A DNA stretch of 64,000 nt, taken from Enoplolaimus lenunculus. Its lineage: Eukaryota > Nematoda > Enoplea > Enoplida > Thoracostomopsidae. Shown here in pieces: positions 54,930 through 64,000 of this stretch (the stretch's first letter is position 1; each line of letters begins with the position of its first letter). The stretch covers positions 19,420 through 83,419 of the forward strand of contig JASANG010003935.1 of the NCBI GenBank assembly GCA_030248215.1. The letters are read 5' to 3'. The position numbers were made by a program, and so were the translations under genes. The notes under the pieces are model-generated. The model was not told where the DNA came from. It made no database searches and worked only from the letters and a program-made list of their open reading frames with translations.

Positions 54930-56130
54930 TCTAGAATGTTTAACAATAGCAAAGTAATTCGAATTTTTCAAACCAACTTACAACTGCAGTACGTATTAAA
55001 CTAAAATGTGATTGCAAAATTTCATTTGAAACAAGACTGACAATCTGGTTTATTATGAACGTTAAGCAGAAAAAAGGGTTTTTTCTTTGATCTCGGTTTG
55101 AAACCTGCCGAGACTCACAAAAACGAGATCAAGACCGAGCCAGCACAATTGCTGATACGAACCGGCAATTTTTGGCCGGATCCGTATCCGAACTTTTGTT
55201 TTACCACCCTGCAGAACACGATATAATTTAAACAGTATTCTGATTGGAATCGCAATTTTGTGATTGCGCTCTTGGGAATTGGTGTCGTTTTAAGCATGTA
55301 TGTTTTTCATTTCTTATTATTGGCATGGCCATGTGGTGTGTATGATATTTACGGATACATAACCAGGAGCTCAACCAGAATTTTGGAAAGGGGTGGTTAT
55401 TGGTTACGCTTCGTAATCGTAGCACATTTGCGAAGGGCTTTGTTGGTTCCAGTGTTACCCGGCAGAAAAAGCTCTTAAAATCGTTGCACAAAAAGATTAA
55501 GAGGTTGGAGGTTGAGCCCTAAACCCCTCACTGACCGCGTCCTTGTACATAGATGTACATATTTTTATTATCCCACCAATGCGACTATTTCCAGTTATAC
55601 TTATGCTTAATTGTGGCAAGATAAGAAACATATTCAATGGTGATACTGTTAATTCCGGCACCTTTCGGAGAGCATCCGAACGGTCGGATTCGATCCCCTC
55701 ACAACATTGGTTCATATGTGTAGAATACAGTAAAAATTGCGTTTCATAACTTTTGCCAGCCCGTCCCCAAGTTAGAAATGCCTGGATCCGCCGCTGGGCA
55801 CAATTTTTTTATGCACATATGGCGTGGCACCTTTCGTGTAGACAACATATGTTCGCAAATTGTCAAGTCGAACATATGAGTTGTGGATACTCAGAAATTT
55901 ACTATTTATTTTCTGTTGCGATCAATGCACGTACATTCATACATATGTAGTATAAACTACATTCAAATCCAGGAATTTCAGACATTGTCCCCGCGTTACT
56001 GATAATAGTGAAAAATAACTCACGAGCCTAGCGAGCAACGGACAGCCGACCATTACATTTTGGTCTTGGGAAATTAAGATATTTTACTAAAAAATGACGA
56101 TAAAAATTAAATAGATTTCATTCATATAGT

Positions 56131-56372
56131 ATATAAGCCTTGACTATCGCCGAAAATGAACCATCGAATGTAGATTGCGCTTCCGTGGATTATGAAAATC
56201 TAAAATACAGCAGATAAAGTGAATACCAATCTCCAACTAAGGGGTTATTCCACCAATAATATTGTAAAAAAAGAAAATTAAAATGAACTTTTCGGTGGCA
56301 TGTATTTTTCATTTTCCAGGTCCGGTTTCGGTAAATTTTACCTTCGCGTGGTTCTTGGATCCGCCAGTGAGT
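56131..56372. mobile_element. CCGGTT-type (family A) MITE, truncated, inverted
   Basis: Interior TATGAAAATCTAAAATACAG and CCACCAATAATATTG is the reverse of the 59648 copy. It ends in TTTCGGTAAATTTTACC without a cap, then runs into a hAT-type TGGATCCGCC end. The other side is lost before the palindromic terminus. Confidence 0.65.
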
Positions 56373-57714
56373 GTAACATTGTAGTATTATGTATTGTTTC
56401 TTTCTGTTACCGACAACATAGTGATTTGAATAAATACACACAATACACACACAGTTTAGTACACTTATTGTTCAAAGGATAGTCTGGATTTTGTATGTAT
56501 AGTATAGACGTATTGTTATATATGTAAAAAAATTTCTGAGATATAATTTTTGACGTCTAAAATGGCAGTAGCGTACTCTAAGATTTATATTGATCTATAT
56601 TTTGATCCTCTGTTCTTGATTATTGGGGGATTATATCATCCCCTTTGCAGGGATGGGAGGTCTCGGTCTGATTTTTTTGACCGAGGCCACCCTTTCCCTG
56701 TCCCCTTGTCCTATAATATACACCCGTGGTATTGTAGTACATGTTTAATGAGTCCTTGGACTGGATGTGTGTATGTGTTTATTCTCTGGACTAGTTTTCT
56801 TTTTTAATAGTTGACGTTGATTTTTTCACAATGCCCATATATAAAGTGTATCGAGATTTTTTGTGTTGAGCCCGTCATGTGGTGTTTCTTATTTGAAGCG
56901 TTGAAGACGTGTTTTTCCACGTGTTTTTATTGATGTTTTAGTGGTTTTTTTAGTTTTAAGTCGAAAATTTTGCTTCGCTGTATAATATGTATATTATTGT
57001 AAGCAGCGTTTTAGTTGTTATGTTGGACTTAAGTTTATTTAGTTGAGACACTCAAACACACTGGTGTAGAGACTAAAAAAATTAAGGGGCGAAGGGTACG
57101 AAGCAAGTTTTTATTTGGGAAATTTTTGTATGAGGGGACCTTTTTTAAAACAATTTAGAAAAATTTCGGGTGGGGGGCTGCCTTCCAATGCACTCAGACA
57201 TATTTTTTGTGTTTAATCGTTGTATTTGGGATGCGTTTACTTTAGAGTTTGAGACATAACCGTATATCGCGTAAGTTGTAAAGTGTATGAAGTACGAACG
57301 AAAATGGTTTATCTTTTGATTAAATACTTCTTGTTATTGTCGGTAGACATGACGTGGACCGACACTGACAATAGATTTACGGCTTCGGTATCGGTCCCAC
57401 TCAGCGCAGTGACTCAACTTATCGAAAGACGGGCACTCGTGTTCAATCGGAATTCTAATCGGGATCTGAATTCCAATTGTATCCTGACTGTAATATACAT
57501 TTCGCTCTCTGCAAAAGTCTGCACACTCCATATGCCATCTTCTTTGCTTAATCTGTCTATCTATCTTGTGAAGGCTATTCATTCACAAAATGACAACAAT
57601 CAATCAAATTTGATTTGAGCATTTTACTATGACCGACCACTGGATTGCTGTATTATATGCCGATGTATGTACTGTATATGTCTGTTTGTGGAATATTCTG
57701 ATGTCAGGGTGCGA

Positions 57715-58004
57715 CCGTATATCCGGGTCTGGTTTAATATCCTTCAAAAACTGAAATCCAGATCCGGTATCCGGTATAGAACTACCGTATATTTACGGTA
57801 ATTGTGCTAAATATCATAAAACTGTTTTTTACATGTAAGCGTCTTTAACATCTTGGCGCAAGTCAAGAAGTTAATGTTTTGATACTTTTAAAGCTAATTT
57901 TAACACTTAAATATAAATGCAATATCCGGTATCCGGTTCCTGTGCCGGTAAAAAATTAAATATCCGTTTTCGGTATCCGGTACATTAATATCCGGTCGCA
58001 CCCA
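57715..58004. mobile_element. ATCCGGT-type (family C) hAT-like MITE
   Basis: Starts CAGGGTGCGACCGTATATCC and ends TATCCGGTCGCACCC. Flanks TCTGATGT and TGTGATGT match at 7 of 8 if the last two element bases are worn. GTATCCGG words lie inside both ends. Confidence 0.75.
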
Positions 58005-58610
58005 ATGTGATGTACGATAATTTAAGCAGCAATATTAAAAATTACGTGTTTTCGCCTACCGGTTAAATGTTTGAGAGTTGCGTGATGCAGCTAAAATTTA
58101 AAACGATATTTTCATATATACGTTTATTATGAAGTATGTACGCATTACTATACTTATGCGGTAATCAGATACTTTTTGTTGTTATTACAGTAAGTAGCAA
58201 CAGAAAGAAAAGCATTGTTCCGCTGAAGAAGTGTATAGATACTAAGGGGCTGGGGCAGATCGTAGTTTTTGTTCTGAAGATGGCATCTGATGAAGCTTTA
58301 ATGGCTTTGTAATTTTTGGTCCCGTTTGTATATATTTATGCCAACTGCCATCGACCTGGTTGACATACTTTTGCATATTTTATCTGTCACACATGTAATG
58401 TAAATGTTTGCACATGACCGTGTACGTTTACAATCGTTACTGGGTTACAATAACACTGGAAAACCAGATATAGATGACGAGTGTTATTCAAGGGGTGAAC
58501 ACTATATATCTCAGATTATTCGTATTCATAAGGCGAAGCCTAAACTTCAACGTAAAAATGGGTAAAACTAAGCTTAATCCTAGGTAAAAATGATAGCTCT
58601 AATCGTAGCC

Positions 58611-58930
58611 TAGAATGGGCCGAGACCGGCCATGCCCATGAAATGTCTTGGCTTTGGTCAACTTTTAATCATCACTGAAAAACATCAAAATTTTAAATGT
58701 AATTAATTTCTAATAGTTTTTTTCGTAGTTTGTGGTTTTTCAGAATATATTCACAGAGAAATTTTATTCATTAGGCATCACTTATTTCAACAATATAACT
58801 TCTGCTTTTTACAAGTTTGCCAGCATTTGCTGGATCCTGGACTTCTAGTGTCGGTTTCAAACCACCGAAATTCAAGAAACCGAGACCTGCCAAATACCGA
58901 GACTCTGAGACCGAGACTCCCATATCTGAT
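58611..58930. repeat. GAGACCGAGAC-type (family G) MITE, degraded
   Basis: Left GGGCCGAGACCGGCC, right ACCGAGACTCTGAGACC; the interior (TTTTTCGTAGTTTGTGG, AGAAATTTTATTCATTAGGC) matches 37398-37745 and 39780-39850. Confidence 0.6.
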
Positions 58931-59110
58931 CTGAACCACTTCTGTTTTATAGTACTTACGGAAAACTGGATGTCCTTAAAAGGAGCATGGATCAAACGAA
59001 TATTCAACTGAACGCAACGCTACAAAAACATAGAATAACGGAATAGGATCGTTAATCTACGGTGTGATATTTACAAATGCAATCTAATATTAGATTTGAA
59101 TTCATTATCT

Positions 59111-59172
59111 GACTCCGGCCGGATATTCGATTATCCAGCTCCGGCCGGATATTCGATTATCCGGCTCCGGCC
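59111..59172. repeat. 26-bp tandem repeat, 2.4 copies
   Basis: CTCCGGCCGGATATTCGATT plus ATCC(A/G)G is repeated head to tail. A CCG-based word once more, possibly a remnant of a family C end. Confidence 0.7.
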
Positions 59173-59647
59173 TATGTTTTTTGGTATAATATCCGTCATG
59201 TGATAATGTATTCTTCGGCTTGTTTACAGAACCATTATTGACGTTTTGTCCATTTTATATGCACCTGTGCTCCCTGGTGGTGTTGATGAGGAGTAGGAGT
59301 GTTCATGTATATAGTGACGTCGAACAGTGTAAGTGTAAGGGGGGAGTTATAAGAATATTGTAGTTGGGTGCGTGATCGTAGAAGCGGCGTAGAGTTGCAC
59401 GTTGGGTGTTCGAGAAGATTGATATAAAATATTAAAAGGAAAAGTCGTTGGTTTTGCAATTTCTAAGAAGTTTATGCCGATGTGTGTGTTTGGTGCTGCA
59501 TTGGTTGGCGAGTTTAGATGGGCAGAACTTTGTCGCTGGACGAAACAGCGGTGACAACCCAGGCCAAAATATTTTGTTTGAATTTATTACTGAAATTGCG
59601 TTTGAATTCGTGTTCGCTTCACTAGTAATCTTTTAAACTATATATAT

Positions 59648-60043
59648 CAGGGTGCAACCGGAATTACAATTTACCGCAACCAGAAACGGAATGTGAAAAA
59701 ATTGCCGGAACCATAACCGTAAAATGGAAAATATATGCCACCGAAAAATTCATTTCATTTTAATTTTCTGTTTGCAGTATTATTGGTGAAATAACTTTTA
59801 GTTGGAGATTGGTTGTCACTTTATCTGCTGTATTTTAGATTTTCATAATCCACGGAAGCGCAATCTACCTTCGATGGTTTATTTTCGGCGATTGTCAAGG
59901 TTTATATACTCTACGAATGAAATGATTTAGTTTTTATCGTCAATTTTTAGTAAAATATCTTAATTTCTACCGATCAAAATGTAATACCGGAATTTTTAAT
60001 TACGGTCAGAAACTGCCGGAACCGGATTTCCGGTTGCACCCTA
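59648..60043. mobile_element. CCGGTT-type (family A) hAT-like MITE
   Basis: Starts CAGGGTGCAACCGGAATTAC and ends GGATTTCCGGTTGCACCCTA (last base changed). Flanks are both ATATAT-like, so the duplication is only approximate. Same orientation and interior as 45836-46184. Confidence 0.82.
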
Positions 60044-61121
60044 CTATATAGTATGTATATTGTATGTTTGTATATATATAATTTATGTACATATGAATAT
60101 ATTATATACATATATATCGCGCGCTCCCCCGTTGAAACTTGTGGATCCGACTGACCGCCAATGAAAATTTGGTAAATGTTAAAATTTGAGTGTAAAGAGA
60201 TGTATCGGTATTTTACTAAAGTTTTTATTGTGTGTTTGTTTATGATGTAAGATTGTGGCTGATGAATAGGTTGGTTTCTTTATTATGTGTGTATATATTT
60301 CAAAAACATTAATAATATATACGTAACGTAGCAAGTCGGCTCAGCAGTGATCTGGGATATGTGAATAGGTTATTGCTTCTTATTCTGGTGTGTTTTATAT
60401 GTATATACCGTTTGATGCTGAACGCGTTTTATAGTGGTGCTATACTTGTCGTACGACGCCGTCCGTCACCGTCTTCATACGGTATCGTAGGTGAGTAATT
60501 TATATATACGATAGCAAACGGTGAGGGACGGCGCTACACGACACTCCAGCCTTAATCATCGCAAGACGATCATGTTGAGGGTGAGTTTGCCAGGTGAACT
60601 CAACGAGTTTTTTACTAAATGTCAAATTAAAGTATCAGAAGTGCAATAATGTTTAATTTGACAGTTGCATCAGAAGTTGAACAGGCGACCGGCCGACCGT
60701 CCAGGCTTGATTTTGGCCCGGTCGTTGTAGGCAGCCAATACGGCCAGTAGACCCAACATAGCCGACAAAACTGTTTTGAAAGCGAAGAGGACTTGCGCAA
60801 TCATTTAATTTACCAAAGACTCCAAGATGTTAGGGCGTCAAGGTATTGAGTTCAACGAGGTTCAACGCAACAAAAATATACCGAAACCGGATACATACTG
60901 CACTATTTGTCCGGAGTCACACCGTAGCCTGATATATATATAGATATAGATATATATATACGTGTGTATATGTCGTAGGCCAATCTGCTATTGAGGCCAA
61001 TTGCTAATTGACCTAGGCCAATCTGTTATCACATGTAGCAGCAGTGTGGCATGGGCTAAACTGCTATTGAGCTTATGGATCAATCAGATTTGATTATTTG
61101 GATGGACGCAATACCGTTAAC

Positions 61122-61517
61122 CAGGGTGCAACCGGAATTCCGGTTCCGGTTCCGGCATTTTTTCACCTTCCGGTTCCGGTTCCGGTAAATTTTTACCGGA
61201 TTTAAAAATTCCGGTATTATAATTTGGCCGTTTTCTTAACTTTGCTAATTTTTAAGAATCTCTTTTGAAAGCCACTTGTACTCCGAATATAAGCCATTGA
61301 TGGTGGATTTCACTTCAGTCGATGATGAAAATCTAAAATACAACAAATAAAATAAATACCTATGTTCGACTAAGGTTATTTCACAAATAATAGAGCAAAA
61401 ATAAGATTAAAATGAAATTTTTGGTGAAATGCATTTTTCATTTTCCGGTTCCGGTTCCGGTAAAATTTTCAAATTCCGGTTCCGGTTCCGGTAAATTGTA
61501 ATTCCGGTTGCACCCTG
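61122..61517. mobile_element. CCGGTT-type (family A) hAT-like MITE, intact with exact 8-bp duplication
   Basis: CCGTTAAC flanks it at 61114-61121 and 61518-61525. It is inverted relative to 45836. Arrays CCGGTTCCGGTTCCGG occur twice inside each end, longer than in the other copies, all with the T-rich strand on top. Confidence 0.94.
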
Positions 61518-61598
61518 CCGTTAACCAATCAACGTTGGTATTACATCAAATCGGTCTATGAATACTACAAAATATATGTAGACTTGAACTCTCACTAG

Positions 61599-61842
61599 CA
61601 GGGTGCCGCCGGAATTACAATTTACCGGAACCGGAATTCGAAAAAATTACCGGAAACGGAACCGTAAACGGAAAATGAAAAATACACGCCGTCGAAAAAT
61701 TCATTTTAATTTTCTTTTTTGCAATATTATTTGTGAAATAACCATTAGTTGGAGATAGGTAATCACTTTATCTGCTGTATTTTAGATTTTCGTAATCAAC
61801 GAAGCGCAGTCTACCTTCGATGGTTTATTTTCGGCTATTGTG
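61599..61842. mobile_element. CCGGTT-type (family A) MITE, right half replaced
   Basis: Starts CAGGGTGCCGCCGGAATTAC, carries CCGGAACCGGAATTC and the family interior to GGTTTATTTTCGGCTATTG. It then breaks, with the 25-bp minisatellite beginning about 12 bases later. Confidence 0.75.
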
Positions 61843-61854
61843 AGTACTAAGCAT

Positions 61855-61966
61855 GCCTGGGAACCAGGAATTGCCACTAGGGGGCAACCAGGAATTGTCA
61901 CAATGGGGGCAACCAGGAATTGCCACTGGGGGGCAACCAGGAATTGCCACTAGGGGGGGCAGTGAG
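61855..61966. repeat. 25-bp minisatellite, four units
   Basis: CAACCAGGAATTGCCACTAG plus a G-run of 5-7 is repeated four times, with one unit reading TGTCACAATGG. The G-run length varies between units. Confidence 0.9.
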
Positions 61967-62374
61967 ATTTATAAAGGTGCAAGAAAATATTATTTCCTTA
62001 ACGTGTACAATTGTTTGAATACATTCGAGGTAGTATTCGAGCACGGAGGGTGAAGAAGATGTCAGTTGGGAAACGGGGCTCAATGCTCGTTCGTTCATCC
62101 GTAGTTCTGTTTTAGCACTGCACTAGGCATGTGACACAAACGTATATACGTCAGCAAGTTTTAGTTTTCAGTAAAAAATGTTTTATGGTTGTTTTCGGTG
62201 TGTCGTTATTGTTTTGAACTTCTACTGTTGTATTTTGTTTTTCGATAACCTTTCGCTTAGACCCCTGTAGCCTTTGTTATTTACTATGTGCCGAAATGCT
62301 GATTGTTTACTTGTTTTGTTTTGTATAGTTAATAGGCTGTTTGCTGTTTTTGTGGGGTTTCATGTTGTCACTTT

Positions 62375-62520
62375 AGTTGTTTGTTTGTTTGTTTGTTTGT
62401 TTGTTTGTTTGTTAACGGTTGTTTGTTTGTTTGTTTACGGTTGTTTGTTTCATTGCTCGTTTGTGTGTTTGTTTGTTTGTTTGCGTGTTTGTGTGTTTGT
62501 TTGTTTGTTTGTTTGTTTTC
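62375..62520. repeat. GTTT microsatellite, about 150 bp
   Basis: Long interrupted (GTTT)n with GTTAACG and GCGTGTTT interruptions. It creates a 100-codon CLFVCLFVC frame on + and a lysine/threonine/glutamine-rich frame on -; neither is a gene. Confidence 0.95.
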
Positions 62521-62767
62521 GGTTGTTTGTTGCTGCGCTGTTGTTTAGTTTTGTTTGTATCGGCCGTGGAACATAAGTTTTGGACAAATCCAAAACTGAC
62601 AGCTAATCGAGTCATGCATGAAGTAACAGAAATTTTGCGGAATAATCATCTTACGCTGTTCAAACTTTTATGTAGCGATAACAGTTCACTTGAGTTTTAA
62701 CTTCACTTATCAGCGTTGGTCTGTTGTTCGTCTGATGTAACAAAGAAATTACACCAAGTTTGTTCTT

Positions 62768-62768
<1 letters not shown>

Positions 62769-62799
<31 letters not shown>
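62769..62799. repeat. TA dinucleotide microsatellite
   Basis: About 15 uninterrupted TA units. Confidence 0.95.
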
Positions 62800-62802
<3 letters not shown>

Positions 62803-64000
62803 AAACGAAAACTGAGCGTGTTAAAATTGGTTTTATCTTTTTTCATGCGAGTGAACTAAAAATAGTGTTTAAAAACTGGCCCAGGTTAGGCCACGTCAAA
62901 TATCTCTAATATATGCATAATATATAAATATTGCAAATGCTATTTTAGGCTTGTACCAACGTACAGACAAGATTTCTCGACGGTGATATATATGTTTGCT
63001 TTACATGTAACATATATACATATATTGTTAATTGTATTTAGTTAAAATAAAGTAACATTATCATAAGCAATAATTTTTTGGCACGACTGTTCAAAGATTG
63101 CTGATGTCTGTCTGACGGTGATTTGTGTACCGAAATTGATTGCCGAAGTGGTGCCATCTTAATCGGAATGCTATCTTCTCCGTAGTACGTACGTATCAAC
63201 GTGGTGGCATTATAAATTTTTTAATCTTTGCCACCCCATCCGATCTGTGATTTAAATTTTAAACAACTAACTTCCGTTTGTGTTTTCGTTGATTTTGGGC
63301 CGTTTCTGATCTGCTCAGTATCAGTTGCCATCGACGAACAGAAGACCGTGGTTTATTTTGGGTGCGGACTCAGATGATTTGGATCTGAGATATTTGGATA
63401 GTTTGAGCAGTTACAGTTACGGCTTACGCTGTGATATACGATTCATAGTCACTGGATTTCGTCGCATTATAAACTGTTGCGAGGTGATTGGCTAGCATTC
63501 AGTATAAACTGATGAGGAAAATTGAAACTGAACGCTAATTGGTTACAAATATCAAACAGTTTACGATAATTCGCTAATTTAAACACTTAAACTGTATACT
63601 TCGGTTAAAGAGTCGAGTCGTTGCAAATTGGATGTTTTGCGTCGTTTGTTGCTTGTTGGTTGCCTTGGATACTGCGCATTGGTTTGCGTAAGGTTCACTA
63701 CTTCAGTGCTTACGGATTTGTCAAAAGTTGAACCTGTTTGCTTATTAGTGGTTGAAATCAACGGCACATTTGTCGTTTATTGGTTAATATTTCGTCAAGC
63801 CCCGTTATTGGTTGAGTAAACAGTGGTAGCGCTTAATAAACCGAATAGTGGATTGATTGGCTGGTGGTTGCTTGCTGTAATTGGACGTGCGAGTGTTTAC
63901 AAAGCAGACTTCAAACTTTGTTGCCTTACTTTTATGTCCGGTGTTTTTATATCAGTGTTGACTTGTTTGGTATAAACCTGATTTTTGCCTACGAATACGC

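Larger units (their letters stand above)
44821..64000. other. 19-kb interval with no gene found
   Basis: No frame here shows recognisable protein, splice-consistent exon series or tRNA/rRNA. Frames of 60-116 codons fall in repeats or T-rich low-complexity DNA. Listed elements account for roughly a fifth of it. A family D fragment (about 53090-53215) and hAT right ends reading TGGATCCGCC (near 55785 and 56350) add to this. Single small exons could hide here undetected. Confidence 0.5.

Noticed and set aside
62274-62700. 93- and 100-codon cysteine/phenylalanine/valine-rich frames that could pass for a membrane protein or cysteine-rich peptide
   Set aside because: Produced by the GTTT microsatellite. 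The non-repetitive tail (about 40 residues to the stop at 62698-62700) matches nothing I recognise.

Overview
This window is nuclear DNA of an animal, AT-rich, with spliced genes using ordinary GT-AG introns and the standard genetic code (TAA and TGA both act as stops). The gene set (AKAP1 with KH and Tudor domains, mitochondrial complex I NDUFB9, ALG-2-type penta-EF-hand protein, MPP10, glycerol kinase, cohesin-loader MAU2) is metazoan. Introns are mostly a few hundred bases to about 1.2 kb, which suggests an invertebrate with a moderately compact genome. I cannot name the lineage from sequence alone.

Layout. 1-4.3 kb: repeat fragments, an unrecognised 142-codon reading frame on +, then on - a coiled-coil first exon and a fragment of MAU2 that lacks both ends. 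4.6-11.4 kb (+): AKAP1, ten exons, 490 aa, phases close throughout. 11.4-20.1 kb: no gene found, many miniature transposons. 20.5-26.0 kb (-): glycerol kinase, ten exons, 538 aa, complete. 27.0-27.7 kb: a 296-bp tandem array of piggyBac-like, tRNA-containing units. 28.2-36.0 kb (-): MPHOSPH10/MPP10, twelve exons, 610 aa, complete. 37.8-39.7 kb (-): NDUFB9, four exons, 168 aa, complete. 41.9-44.8 kb (+): PDCD6/ALG-2-like, three solid exons plus a possible 10-nt first coding exon. 44.8-64 kb: no gene found; repeats only.

The genes are unrelated housekeeping genes (mitochondrial scaffold, glycerol phosphorylation, ribosomal RNA processing, complex I, calcium sensing, cohesin loading) and do not form a pathway.

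The unusual part is the repeat landscape. Many 0.2-0.4 kb non-autonomous elements begin CAGGGTG and end CACCCTG; several are bounded by exact 8-bp target duplications, which points to the hAT superfamily. They share this cap, but each family carries its own short CCG-based word, repeated just inside both ends (CCGGTT, CCGATT, ATCCGGT, GCCGGAG, ACGGATA, GATTCGG, GAGACCGAGAC and others). Several insertions touch genes: one lies about 10 bp past the glycerol kinase stop, and another ends about 10 bp from a glycerol kinase 3' splice site. A tRNA-type SINE family is also present, and a SINE-tail-like stretch overlaps the start of the MAU2 fragment.
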